A stretch of 58,745 nucleotides of DNA, taken from positions 1 to 58,745 of the forward strand of contig CASFJV010000049.1 in the NCBI GenBank assembly GCA_949295125.1, given 5' to 3'. Shown piece after piece: positions 1 to 7,924 of the stretch. Position 1 is the first letter of the stretch; each line of letters begins with the position of its first letter. The notes below the pieces were generated by a model that did no database searches, had not been told where the DNA came from, and saw only the letters and a program-made list of their open reading frames with translations. A program made the translations under genes and the position numbers. Source of the stretch: an uncultured Spirochaetales bacterium. GTDB lineage: Bacteria > Spirochaetota > Spirochaetia > Sphaerochaetales > Sphaerochaetaceae.

Positions 1-16
1 CTTGTGGAGGTGTACT

Positions 17-385
17 ATGTTGGTAGTCGTGAATCAGCCCCATACTAGCTTCAGGATTGAGGGGGATATTCCTGTCGGTATTCTTGATTATGTTGGCAGG
101 GAATACGGGAAAGAGAACATAGCGGTAATCGATGATGATGGAGATGAGCTTCTCGATCCCCATGAGATGGATTTCTATAAGAAGGCGAAGGCCGAAGAGA
201 CTCCTGGAAAGAATATGAGGCTCTTTCGCAGGAATCTGAAGATGACGCAGAGTGAACTTGCCGAGAAGCTTGGTACTACTAAGCAGGCAATCTCCAATAT
301 GGAGAACGGCATCAGGCCGATAAGCAAGAAGACAGCGAAGGAGCTTGCAAGGATCTTCAATGTGTCCGTCAGTAATTTCATCTAA
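17..385 (+). CDS. XRE-family helix-turn-helix regulator (antitoxin-like)
   Basis: This is a 122-residue protein with a Cro/C1-type HTH in its C-terminal half (about residues 65-122). The visible core is MTQSELAEKLGTTKQAISNM, followed by a segment ending FNVSVSNFI. The N-terminal half (about 55 residues) is a small acidic domain that I do not recognise. The start at 17 is chosen because GGAGG lies just upstream; an earlier in-frame ATG at position 2 has no room for a ribosome site in the window. Proteins of this size and HTH position are often antitoxins of HigBA-like pairs, but any partner gene would lie before base 1. DNA binding is well supported by the motif; the toxin-antitoxin role is a guess. 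Confidence 0.75.
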   Translation: MLVVVNQPHTSFRIEGDIPVGILDYVGREYGKENIAVIDDDGDELLDPHEMDFYKKAKAEETPGKNMRLFRRNLKMTQSELAEKLGTTKQAISNMENGIRPISKKTAKELARIFNVSVSNFI

Positions 386-750
386 CGATTTTTAATGAAA
401 AGTGTAACTTTGACTAATAAGGAGCTATATTAATTGCAGTCAGGATCAGCGTATAATTTCTTTTATAAAAAGAATAATTCTGATGACAGTGATGTTACTG
501 AGCTATGTCTCAAAGTCCCGGCTGTATCAAAAGTGTAAACATCATAGGATTGAGAACTTTATTTTCAATAGGCAGTTGCTGCCTCTTTCTGCAATTCGGC
601 AAAACTAAAAGTGGGGTGGCTGAAATCTCGGTAGTAATACAGATCTTGCGGAGATAAGCCGTAAAAATGGCGGTTCTGTGAGATTTTCATGGTGTTACAG
701 CTGTCCTGTTTTTATCAGATTGCCATATTAATTTTTGTCGGCAATAAAAT
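386..750. other. Gene-poor stretch, possible decayed mobile-element end
   Basis: No convincing gene is seen here. There is an AT-rich inverted repeat around 458-482 (TTCTTTT facing AAAAGAA), which could be a weak terminator of the preceding gene. At about 520-540 lies GGCTGTATCAAAAGTGTAAAC, written here in two parts: GGCTGTATCAAAAG then TGTAAAC. It has the look of a transposon terminal repeat, but I could not find a partner end or any transposase reading frame. The stretch may be the scar of a lost insertion sequence. Confidence 0.3.
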
Positions 751-785
751 AAGGAGCGGCTTCTTGGATTACCGCTCCTTTCTTT
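751..785 (-). terminator. Intrinsic terminator after tRNA-Arg
   Basis: The arms AAGGAGCGG (751-759) and CCGCTCCTT (772-780) form a perfect 9-bp stem with a 12-base loop. Read on the minus strand it is followed by ATTTTATT, so it fits as the terminator of the tRNA gene; on the plus strand TTTCTTTC follows, so it may work both ways. Confidence 0.75.
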
Positions 786-809
786 CAGGAAACCTTTTTG
801 GTGTTACGA

Positions 810-883
810 TGACCCTGAGCAGATTCGAACTGCTGACCTTCCGCTTAGGAGGCGGACGCTCTATCCAGCTGAGCTACAGGATC
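810..883 (-). tRNA. tRNA-Arg (anticodon CCU)
   Basis: Read on the minus strand the sequence folds as a tRNA. The acceptor arm is GATCCTG pairing with CAGGGTC (one G-U), plus discriminator A. The D arm is GCTC...GAGC. The anticodon arm is CCGC-CTCCTAA-GCGG, giving anticodon CCU, and the T arm contains GTTCGAATC. CCA is not encoded. The anticodon reads AGG, which is the main Arg codon in the genes of this window. Confidence 0.95.
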
Positions 884-948
884 GCCTTTGTGTTTTGCCA
901 GCTAATTGCTGGAACAAAAGCTACTATAATCTATTTTTGATCTTTATT

Positions 949-1527
949 TCAAGGGCTTTCCAATTCCCATGTTGGCTTTTTATCTCCTTTTCCATCTGAA
1001 TCTTCTGCTGCCTCTTCTATATTGCTGACTGGAAGGGATATCTTGCTTGGTTTTCCAAGAAGCATAATCTCAACTTCAACACGTTCCCTTTTAGGGTCTA
1101 TTTTCAGTATTTTCCCTTTCAGGGTCTTGAATGCACCATGCTTCACGATGACAACCTGTCCTTTTCTTATAAGGACATTCTTCTGCCTTATGACTTTTGG
1201 AAAATCGAATACCATTGAGCAGTATTCCTCATCGGTGCCGCGCATTATGCAGCTCTTATCGGGATAGCTCAGGAAGTAATAGAAGTCATTTGCTTTTGTC
1301 AGGTGAATCAGCAGGTCTATTCTTATTATGCCGTCAGAACGTGCAAAAATGTAGCCGGACAGGATATTGTACTGTTTCAGCAGGGGCCCATTCTTTGTAT
1401 GGTTAACCATCTCTTTTTCCTGCAGGCGGAATTCAACTGGTATCTCGTACTCAGCTGCAATGCGCTTCAGGCTTTTTACTGTAGTCCTTTCTGCCTTCCT
1501 TTTGCTGTAAATTATGTAATACGGCAT
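949..1527 (-). CDS. NusG-like transcription elongation/antitermination factor
   Basis: The 192-residue product has a NusG N-terminal (NGN) domain starting YYIIYSKRKAERTTVKSL and a C-terminal KOW-type segment (about residues 118-160: VLIRKGQVVIVKHGAFKTLK then GKI). NusG proteins bind RNA polymerase and modulate pausing and termination. Specialised paralogues (RfaH, UpxY, LoaP) act on single operons. Core nusG usually sits next to secE and ribosomal-protein genes, which are absent here, so this is probably a specialised paralogue (inference). The start ATG at 1527 matches the family N-terminus but has no clear Shine-Dalgarno; the frame stays open far upstream only because it runs antisense to the next gene. 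Its target operon is unknown. Confidence 0.75.
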   Translation of the reverse strand: MPYYIIYSKRKAERTTVKSLKRIAAEYEIPVEFRLQEKEMVNHTKNGPLLKQYNILSGYIFARSDGIIRIDLLIHLTKANDFYYFLSYPDKSCIMRGTDEEYCSMVFDFPKVIRQKNVLIRKGQVVIVKHGAFKTLKGKILKIDPKRERVEVEIMLLGKPSKISLPVSNIEEAAEDSDGKGDKKPTWELESP

Positions 1528-1576
1528 ATATTTAACAATATCAATTTTTATTGAGCTGTGGTAGTGGGAAAATAAG

Positions 1577-1605
1577 TTGAAAATCAGCACTAATAAGATT
1601 ATATT
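1577..1605 (+). promoter_or_regulatory. Sigma70-type promoter for the CBS/Smr operon
   Basis: TTGAAA (1577-1582) and TATATT (1600-1605) are separated by 17 bases, about 40 bases ahead of the start codon at 1643. Confidence 0.6.
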
Positions 1606-1642
1606 TTGAACACGACAACAACACTCTGAAAGGGGAAGCAAT

Positions 1643-2287
1643 ATGATAATTTCCAGGAGAATGAGCAAACATCCTGTTGTGGCAAATAAAAGGATGAAAG
1701 TACTTGAGGCACTGAGCCTGATGAAGGAAAAAGGGGTGGAAAAACTCCCTGTGCTGGATGATGACCTGAGCCTTGTCGGAGTACTGACAGAAAAGGACAT
1801 TCTCCGTGCCAGCATGCCGGAAGTCAGGCAGCTGTCACTTCTTGAAATGGCATACCAGGTTGGTTCAATGAGCATTGAAGGGATCATGACCCGCGATGTG
1901 ATCTCCATTTCACCCGATACCGGCATTGAAGAGGCTGCAAGGATCATGGTCATGCAGGATCTCTCATTCCTTCCTGTCGTGAAGGATGGAAAGCTTGAAG
2001 GCGTAGTATCGAAATCAGATATGTTCAAAATACTGATGGATCTCTTTGGCGCAAGGCAGTATGGGACACGCATGACATTCATCCTTGAAGATAAGGTTGG
2101 CATGGTGGCCAAGATTTCGAAAATCCTTGCAGATAACAATATCCAGATTATAAGCTTCAATAACATTTTGGATGAGGAGAGCGGTGATGTGATCTGCACC
2201 CTCAAAGTTGAAGGTGTTGATGAAGAGACTCTCAGAAGATTGTTAAGCCCCGTCACAAGTGCAATTGTCGATGAGGGAGAAATCTGA
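1643..2287 (+). CDS. CBS-domain plus ACT-domain protein (AcuB-like)
   Basis: This 214-residue cytoplasmic protein has two CBS motifs (about residues 1-60 and 78-135: KLPVLDDDLSLVGVLTEKDI and FLPVVKDGKLEGVVSKSDMF). An ACT-like domain follows (about 142-214), beginning TRMTFILEDKVGMVAKISKI. CBS pairs bind adenosine nucleotides and ACT domains bind amino acids, so this is a stand-alone regulatory protein of the AcuB type. GAAAGGGGAAGC provides the ribosome site. Its TGA stop overlaps the ATG of the Smr gene (TGATG), so the two are translationally coupled and probably work in one process, which cannot be named from sequence. Confidence 0.8.
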   Translation: MIISRRMSKHPVVANKRMKVLEALSLMKEKGVEKLPVLDDDLSLVGVLTEKDILRASMPEVRQLSLLEMAYQVGSMSIEGIMTRDVISISPDTGIEEAARIMVMQDLSFLPVVKDGKLEGVVSKSDMFKILMDLFGARQYGTRMTFILEDKVGMVAKISKILADNNIQIISFNNILDEESGDVICTLKVEGVDEETLRRLLSPVTSAIVDEGEI

Positions 2288-3738
2288 TGGGAAAGAAGAT
2301 AAGGAAGGTTGCAAAAGAACAGGATTTCCAATCAAGGAAGGCTGAAGAGAAAAGGATGGAAGAAAGCCCTTTTTCCCAGATCGTCCTGAAAGAAAAGAGT
2401 GAAAATACCATTAAAAAGGAGAGCAGCAAGCAGAGGAAAAAGGCTTCAGAGGTAGTCGGAGGATATAATCCGAATGCATCTTTTGCTGATATCCTTGCAA
2501 ACTTTGAAAGGACAGGGAATCCTTATTCCATGCCTAAAAAAGGCTCGGCTCAAAAATCTGCCACTTCCTTTGCCGACATTTTTGCCCAGTGGGAGAAAAA
2601 GGATAAGAAGCCGGAAGCAAAAGAACATAAAAAGAGCACTTACAGGGCTACAAAATCATTTGCAGAGATACTGAATGAATATGAAGGGAATCCAGTTGCT
2701 GCTGAAAGCGAAGCAGTGAATGATGATGCTGCCATAGCGGAAAAAGAGGACACCCCTTCACCTTCAGCCCAGGGAAAAAGTGAATACAGGGCAACAAGGT
2801 CATTTGCCTCCATCCTCTCCGAATTTGAGGGGGGAGGAAAAGAAAGGAAAGGGCCTGTTGCGTCCAGGGTGGATGAGGAGTTTGAAATCAGCCTGGAAAA
2901 GGATGAAGTGAAGGCCGAAGAAGAAAGTCCGCTTTTCAGGAAGGAAGGCGATGAGGAATGGGAGAAAAGGAATCCTGATGCAGCCTGGTCCATTTATGGC
3001 AATAATGAATCCTTTGAAAGGAAAGAGGAAATAATGCCTGAAAAGCCTATAGCGGAAGAAAAGGTGGAAGAGAAGGCCCAGAAAGAGATCAGGAAGAGCA
3101 CTTATAAGGCTACAAAGGATTTTGGAGAGATACTTGAAGGCTTTTATGCGGGGCTTGATGGAAGCTCATCCGGTGAGATAGCTGAAGAGGTGAAGGAAGC
3201 AGAAGAGCAGGTGTTTAAGGAGGAGAATCCCCTCAAGAGTGAAGATGATGGGGAGAAAAGAAGCACGGAAGCTTCCTGGTCCATCTATGGAAAGAATGGA
3301 GAGGATAGGAAAAAAGAGGGGAAGGAAAAGGGCAGGAAGGAGTTTTCAAGAATCCTGGACAGCTATGAGTCAAAGAAAAAGGAAGTTAAGACTTTTGATG
3401 AGATTATAAAGGAGAAGGGAGATATTCCTGAGAAGAGGGAGTACACACTCAGCCAGCTTAGGAACATGCTTCCCCAGGCCACTCTGGATCTTCATGGAAA
3501 GACGCAGCAGGAAGCCGAAGAGGCTGTGAAATCATTTTTGGATGACTGCAGGTCACATAATATCAGGAAACTGAGCATCATAACAGGAAAAGGCCTCCAT
3601 TCAGAAGGCGGCCAGGGAGTGCTCAGGGATGCAGTAATGGCTTTGCTGGATAAGGATGGAGGAATCTCTGAGCGCTTCAATGCCCCGATGCAGTATGGTG
3701 GCTCAGGGGCTCTCTGGGTGATACTGAAGAAAAACTAG
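2287..3738 (+). CDS. Smr-domain protein with repeated short motifs
   Basis: The protein has 483 residues. The C-terminus (about 398-480) is a Smr domain, as in the C-terminal part of MutS2: LDLHGKTQQEAEEAV and ITGKGLHSEGGQGVLRDAV are its two hallmark motifs. Smr domains are nucleases or nucleic-acid binders. Residues 1-390 are charged, Lys/Glu-rich and low in hydrophobics, hence probably disordered. They carry seven copies of a motif like SFADILANFE (starting near residues 65, 94, 124, 172, 278, 352 and 369). Three copies are preceded by STYRATK or a close variant. A second motif, WSIYGxN, occurs at 234 and 331. The motifs could be docking sites for a partner. The gene is coupled to the CBS/ACT gene, and its TAG stop overlaps the stop of the convergent MATE gene. 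Confidence 0.8.
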   Translation: MGKKIRKVAKEQDFQSRKAEEKRMEESPFSQIVLKEKSENTIKKESSKQRKKASEVVGGYNPNASFADILANFERTGNPYSMPKKGSAQKSATSFADIFAQWEKKDKKPEAKEHKKSTYRATKSFAEILNEYEGNPVAAESEAVNDDAAIAEKEDTPSPSAQGKSEYRATRSFASILSEFEGGGKERKGPVASRVDEEFEISLEKDEVKAEEESPLFRKEGDEEWEKRNPDAAWSIYGNNESFERKEEIMPEKPIAEEKVEEKAQKEIRKSTYKATKDFGEILEGFYAGLDGSSSGEIAEEVKEAEEQVFKEENPLKSEDDGEKRSTEASWSIYGKNGEDRKKEGKEKGRKEFSRILDSYESKKKEVKTFDEIIKEKGDIPEKREYTLSQLRNMLPQATLDLHGKTQQEAEEAVKSFLDDCRSHNIRKLSIITGKGLHSEGGQGVLRDAVMALLDKDGGISERFNAPMQYGGSGALWVILKKN

Positions 3739-5078
3739 ATTACCTTCATGCTCTTCCATTTGCCGCCCTTGTAGCGGGCAAAGTAGAGTGCTCCGCGCAC
3801 GATCCAGTCTGCATACATTGAGTACCACACAGCTTCCACTCCAAAGCCAAAGAGCCTTATGAGGATGTATGAAAGCATTACCCTGAAGATCCACATTGAA
3901 AGGAATGACACAACCATGATGAAACGCACATCCCCCGTGGCTTTCAGCGTGTTTGGAAGCGTGAATGCAAATGGCCAGATAATGAGGCATGCAAGAAGGC
4001 ATCCGCGCGCAATCGGGATTGCCATGAGTGCTGTTTCATTCTCAAGGCCATAGAGGCGCACCACAGGGCCGGTGAGGATGTACAGAGGAATTGTGATGAT
4101 GAGCGTTGATACATAAACAGATGCCATCAGCAGTCTTGTATAGTATTTAATGTCGTCAAAGTTATCCTTGCCCCTGCATTGCCCTACAATTGTTATGAGG
4201 GCAAGGTTTATGCCGTTTCCAGGTATATTTGAGTAGGAGTTGAAGTTTGCTACAACCGCATTTATTGCAATGCTTGCCGTTCCAAGGCTTGCAATCAGGC
4301 TCTGGACCATTATCTTGCCTATGTGGAATACGGTGCTCTCAACTCCTGCAGGAATTGCAATGTAGAGGATTCTCTTTATCATGGAAAAGGATACAGGCCC
4401 TCTGCTTAATCCCCTCAGCGAGAGCTCTTCACCCTTCCTGTACATAAGAGAGAGCATGAAGAAGCATCCTGCAATACGGGATGAAAGCGATGCGATTCCT
4501 GCTCCCATGGGGCCAAGGCCCAAGGCATAGATCAGAAGCGCATTTCCAGATATGTTGATTGCGTTCATGAGTACCGCAGCACACATTGTCCTTGCGGTCT
4601 TGCCCTGGCTTCTGGAGATTGCCGTAAGGCTTTCAAAGAATGCAAGGAAAGGGTAGGAGATGAGAATCGGGACAAAGTAATCATCTGTGAATGCCCTCAC
4701 ATCATCCGCAATCGTTCCAAACACTTTTGATATTACGAAAGAACGGAAAATGAGCATCACAGCAGATATAGCCAGTGCAATGGCGAATGAGATGTATATC
4801 AGGTTCCGGGATGCCAGGAGTGCGCCGCTTTTGTCTTTTTTGCCGAGGTATTGCGATACTATTACAGCCCCTCCCGTGCTGAACGCCGTAAAAAGCTGGA
4901 TCAGAAGCACTGAGATTGAATCGACCAGGGATACGGCAGAGACTGCCGCTTCTCCTGAGCGGGCAACCATGATTGTATCTGCCATACCGATCATCATGTT
5001 AAGAAGTGACTCGAATATGAGCGGAATAATCAGTGCAATTAGATATTTACTGTTGAATTGATGCTCTTTTTTTTCCAC
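3735..5078 (-). CDS. MATE-family multidrug efflux transporter
   Basis: This inner-membrane protein of 447 residues has about 12 predicted hydrophobic segments. It starts LIALIIPLIFESLLNMMIGM and continues ADTIMVARSGEAAVSAV, typical for MATE exporters of the DinF/MepA type, which use Na+ or H+ gradients to expel cationic drugs. The reading frame starts with GTG at 5078 and has no good Shine-Dalgarno. The gene converges with the Smr gene and the two stop codons overlap in the tetranucleotide CTAG (3735-3738). The substrate is unknown. Confidence 0.85.
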   Translation of the reverse strand: MEKKEHQFNSKYLIALIIPLIFESLLNMMIGMADTIMVARSGEAAVSAVSLVDSISVLLIQLFTAFSTGGAVIVSQYLGKKDKSGALLASRNLIYISFAIALAISAVMLIFRSFVISKVFGTIADDVRAFTDDYFVPILISYPFLAFFESLTAISRSQGKTARTMCAAVLMNAINISGNALLIYALGLGPMGAGIASLSSRIAGCFFMLSLMYRKGEELSLRGLSRGPVSFSMIKRILYIAIPAGVESTVFHIGKIMVQSLIASLGTASIAINAVVANFNSYSNIPGNGINLALITIVGQCRGKDNFDDIKYYTRLLMASVYVSTLIITIPLYILTGPVVRLYGLENETALMAIPIARGCLLACLIIWPFAFTLPNTLKATGDVRFIMVVSFLSMWIFRVMLSYILIRLFGFGVEAVWYSMYADWIVRGALYFARYKGGKWKSMKVI

Positions 5079-5113
5079 GGAAAGGCACTATATACCCTTT
5101 AACTGATTTGTGC

Positions 5114-5147
5114 AATAAAAAACAGGGAGACCCTTAACGCTCCCTGT
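5114..5147 (-). terminator. Intrinsic terminator embedded in the end of infA
   Basis: Read on the minus strand, ACAGGGAG and CTCCCTGT pair around a 10-base loop and are followed by TTTTTTATT. The 5' arm lies in the last codons of infA and the stop codon is in the loop, so termination starts inside the coding sequence. Confidence 0.85.
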
Positions 5148-5352
5148 AAACGATCCTGCCCTTTGTGAGATCATATGGAGAAAGTTCAACTTTTACCGTA
5201 TCTCCTGGAACAATCCTGATGTAGTGTTTCCTCATCTTTCCAGAAAGGTGGGCAAGTATTATGAGCTTGTTCTGAAGCTCTACACGGAACATTGTGTTAG
5301 GAAGTGCTTCCTTTACTACTCCCTCAACTTCAATTGCTTCTTCTTTTGCCAT
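5134..5352 (-). CDS. infA: Translation initiation factor IF-1
   Basis: The 72-residue protein has the full IF-1 OB fold: [20 protein letters not shown], then [18 protein letters not shown], ending [10 protein letters not shown]-1 binds the A site of the 30S subunit during initiation. The length and sequence are canonical. AAGGAG precedes the ATG at a good distance. The gene is monocistronic here, with its own strong promoter and terminator. Confidence 0.97.
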   Translation of the reverse strand: MAKEEAIEVEGVVKEALPNTMFRVELQNKLIILAHLSGKMRKHYIRIVPGDTVKVELSPYDLTKGRIVYRER

Positions 5353-5381
5353 TGCAACTCCTTATGAATAAACCGCTTAGA

Positions 5382-5410
5382 AGTATATGGATATAAAATT
5401 TGTTTGTCAA
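5382..5410 (-). promoter_or_regulatory. Strong sigma70-type promoter of infA
   Basis: On the minus strand TTGACA (5405-5410) and TATACT (5382-5387) are 17 bases apart, about 30 bases before the infA start codon. Confidence 0.8.
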
Positions 5411-5492
5411 TTCACAAGAGAGGGGCAATTCTATTGTCTAAAAAGCATTAATCTTGGATACTCTAGTCATCATTAAAAATTGAGGAAGAAAA

Positions 5493-6995
5493 ATGGGAGC
5501 CCTAGAAAACTATCTAAAAACCGGCAATATCAACACTGCCATGGTACAGTATGTCTCATCACTTGAACTTGTAAGGAATGTCTCTGATGAAGTTGCAAAG
5601 AGAATCGTAATGGAACTAAGGGACCAGAGAAGCAACCTTAAGCTCATAGCAAGTGAGAACTATTCAAGTCTCAATACCCAGGCTGCTATGGGAAACCTGC
5701 TGACAGATAAATATGCAGAAGGATTTCCGATGCACCGTTTCTATGCCGGATGTGATAATGTAGATGCCATAGAGGATTATGCAGCACGGAAGGCTGAAGA
5801 GCTTTTTAATGCAGAGCATGCATATGTGCAGCCCCATTCCGGTGCGGATGCAAATCTCTGCGCCTACTGGGCAATACTGAATGCAAGAGTGCAGGTTCCA
5901 ACCCTTGAAGAGATGGGAATATCGAATGTAAGCAGCTTAAGCCGCGAAGATTGGGACAGGATCAGGACGCTCTGCCATAACCAGAGGCTTTTAGGGCTTG
6001 ACTATTATTCGGGCGGCCATCTGACTCATGGATACAGGCAGAATGTTTCGGCCCAGATGTTTGATGCCTATTCATACAGCGTTGACAGGCAGACAGGGCT
6101 TCTCGACTATGATGAAATAGAAAGGCTGGCAAGGGAGGTGAGGCCACTGATCCTCTTAGCTGGTTTTTCCGCATATCCAAGAAAGATAGATTTCAGGCGA
6201 ATGAGTGAGATCGCACACTCCGTTGGAGCCGTCTTCATGGTGGATATGGCTCACTTTGCAGGACTTGTTGCAGGCGGGGTATTTGAAGGTGAGTATAATC
6301 CTGTACTCTGGGCAGATGTCGTGACCAGCACCACTCATAAGACACTTCGTGGTCCGCGTGGTGGCCTTATACTCTGCAAGGAAGAATTCAGGGAGAGTGT
6401 GGATAAGGGATGCCCACTAGTGATCGGAGGGCCGCTTCCTCATATGCTTGCAGCAAAGGCTGTGGCATTTACAGAGGCGCTCAAGCCTGAATTCAGGGAG
6501 TATGCCAGCAATATCGTGAAGAATTCAAAATCCCTTTCCGGATTCCTGATTGAAGATGGCATTCCTGTCCTTACAGGAGGTACTGATAATCACCTGATGC
6601 TTCTTGATGTTACTCCATTTGGCCTGAATGGCAGGATGGCAGAATCTGTTTTGAGGGAGGCTGGCATAACGCTGAACAGGAATGCGCTTCCTTTTGATCC
6701 AAATGGGCCATGGTACACGTCCGGCCTTAGAATTGGAACACCTGCTGTCACGACTCTCGGAATGGGGCAGGAGGACATGAAGGAGATAGCAGATATCATA
6801 GCTCTCGTTCTTAAGAATGCAAAACCTGCAATACTGACAAAAGGCGAGAATGCAGGCAAAGAATCCAGGAACAGGGCAAAAGTTGATAAGGCTGTGCTTG
6901 ATGAGGCAAAATCAAGGGTAAGGGAACTCCTTGGCAAGCATCTGCTTTATCCAGAGCTTGATCTTGAATTCCTTGAGAAGGAGTTCCTGCAGTAA
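5493..6995 (+). CDS. glyA: Serine hydroxymethyltransferase (long form)
   Basis: This PLP enzyme interconverts serine and glycine with tetrahydrofolate. It has 500 residues, against about 420 in E. coli. The extra length includes an insertion around residues 130-175 (QVPTLEEMGISNVSSLSRED and onward), as in the long spirochaete/chlamydial-type enzymes. SHMT motifs are clear: LIASENYSS near residue 53, YAEGFPMHRFYAGC, PHSGADANL, and VTSTTHKTLRGPRGG, whose Lys283 carries PLP. GAGGAAG is the ribosome site. The gene stands alone and ends near a strong hairpin shared with the convergent sugar-transport operon. Confidence 0.97.
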   Translation: MGALENYLKTGNINTAMVQYVSSLELVRNVSDEVAKRIVMELRDQRSNLKLIASENYSSLNTQAAMGNLLTDKYAEGFPMHRFYAGCDNVDAIEDYAARKAEELFNAEHAYVQPHSGADANLCAYWAILNARVQVPTLEEMGISNVSSLSREDWDRIRTLCHNQRLLGLDYYSGGHLTHGYRQNVSAQMFDAYSYSVDRQTGLLDYDEIERLAREVRPLILLAGFSAYPRKIDFRRMSEIAHSVGAVFMVDMAHFAGLVAGGVFEGEYNPVLWADVVTSTTHKTLRGPRGGLILCKEEFRESVDKGCPLVIGGPLPHMLAAKAVAFTEALKPEFREYASNIVKNSKSLSGFLIEDGIPVLTGGTDNHLMLLDVTPFGLNGRMAESVLREAGITLNRNALPFDPNGPWYTSGLRIGTPAVTTLGMGQEDMKEIADIIALVLKNAKPAILTKGENAGKESRNRAKVDKAVLDEAKSRVRELLGKHLLYPELDLEFLEKEFLQ

Positions 6996-7017
6996 AGGCA
7001 TCTGGATGCTCATGAAA

Positions 7018-7049
7018 AATGGCATCAGCTTTTCTGCTTGATGCCATTT
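7018..7049 (-). terminator. Terminator hairpin between glyA and the sugar ABC operon
   Basis: AAATGGCATCA (7018-7028) pairs perfectly with TGATGCCATTT (7039-7049) around a 10-base loop. On the minus strand TTTTT follows, ending the malG-like gene; on the plus strand the T tract is short, so it may be a weaker terminator for glyA. Confidence 0.75.
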
Positions 7050-7075
7050 AAGTCACAAAATAAAAAAAGAGGCAG

Positions 7076-7912
7076 TCAGCCTTTAAGGCCACTGGATGCA
7101 ACACCTTCCACAAAGTATTTCTGCAGTGAAAGGAATACCGCAAGGACAGGAATCATCGTAACGACACTTCCTGCCATGATCAGGCCATATTCTGAAGAAT
7201 ACTGCCCGATAAAGCTTCTCAGCCCAAGCTGGATCGTTTTCAGGTTATCCCTGGTAAGATAGATGTAAGGGCCGAGGAAGTCATTCCATGTATTGACGAA
7301 TGTGAAGATCGTCAGTGTGGAGAGGGATGGCTTTGCAAGTGGAAGCATGATCTTTGCATAGATCCCATATTCTGTCATTCCGTCTATTCTTGCTGCTTCA
7401 CACAGCTCTGTCGGGACTCCTTCATAGAACTGCTTCATCATGAATACTCCGAAGGCACTGAATGCCTGCAGTATTATTATTGCCATATGCGTGTTGTTCA
7501 GTCCCATTGAGCGCAACATCATGAACTGTGGAACCATGTATGCCTGCCATGGAACTGCAATGGTTGCAATATAGCCAAGAAAGAGTGCATTTCTCCCTTT
7601 GAACCTCAGCTTTGCGAATGCATATGCTGCAAATGATGAAGTGAACAGCTGCAGCAGCGTGACTATGATAGTCAGTTTCACTGTGTTCAGAATGTATGTA
7701 AGCAGTGGAATCCTTGTCCAGATATCCTGGTAATTTGCCCAGCGCGGATCGGAAGGAATCCACTCTACCGGGAATGTGAATACATCCCTGTCCTCTTTCA
7801 GTGAGGCTGAAAGCATCCATAAAAATGGAAGAAGCATGACAGCTGCCATAATTATCAGGAAAACATAGAGAAGGACCTTGAGCGCTTTCTGTCCTGTAGA
7901 TTCAATCATCAT
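7076..7912 (-). CDS. Carbohydrate ABC transporter permease (MalG type)
   Basis: This inner-membrane permease of 278 residues has about six membrane segments. It carries the EAA loop, beginning ELCEAARIDGMTEYGIYAKI and continuing MLPLAKPSLSTL, which docks to the ATPase. It is the last gene of the binding protein-MalF-MalG operon, 12 bases after malF. GAGGTAGTAAT precedes the start. No ATPase gene accompanies the operon, so the pair probably uses a shared MsmK/UgpC-type ATPase encoded elsewhere (known for this family; inferred here). Context suggests an oligosaccharide released from a glycosaminoglycan-like polymer. Confidence 0.92.
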   Translation of the reverse strand: MMIESTGQKALKVLLYVFLIIMAAVMLLPFLWMLSASLKEDRDVFTFPVEWIPSDPRWANYQDIWTRIPLLTYILNTVKLTIIVTLLQLFTSSFAAYAFAKLRFKGRNALFLGYIATIAVPWQAYMVPQFMMLRSMGLNNTHMAIIILQAFSAFGVFMMKQFYEGVPTELCEAARIDGMTEYGIYAKIMLPLAKPSLSTLTIFTFVNTWNDFLGPYIYLTRDNLKTIQLGLRSFIGQYSSEYGLIMAGSVVTMIPVLAVFLSLQKYFVEGVASSGLKG

Positions 7913-7924
7913 ATTACTACCTCC

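Noticed and set aside
689..940. Open frame over the tRNA gene
   Set aside because: It crosses a terminator and a tRNA and has no family resemblance.
1528..2331. Long upstream extension of the NusG-like frame on the minus strand
   Set aside because: It runs antisense through the CBS/ACT gene, has low-complexity Ser/Leu-rich sequence, and the NusG fold begins at 1527.
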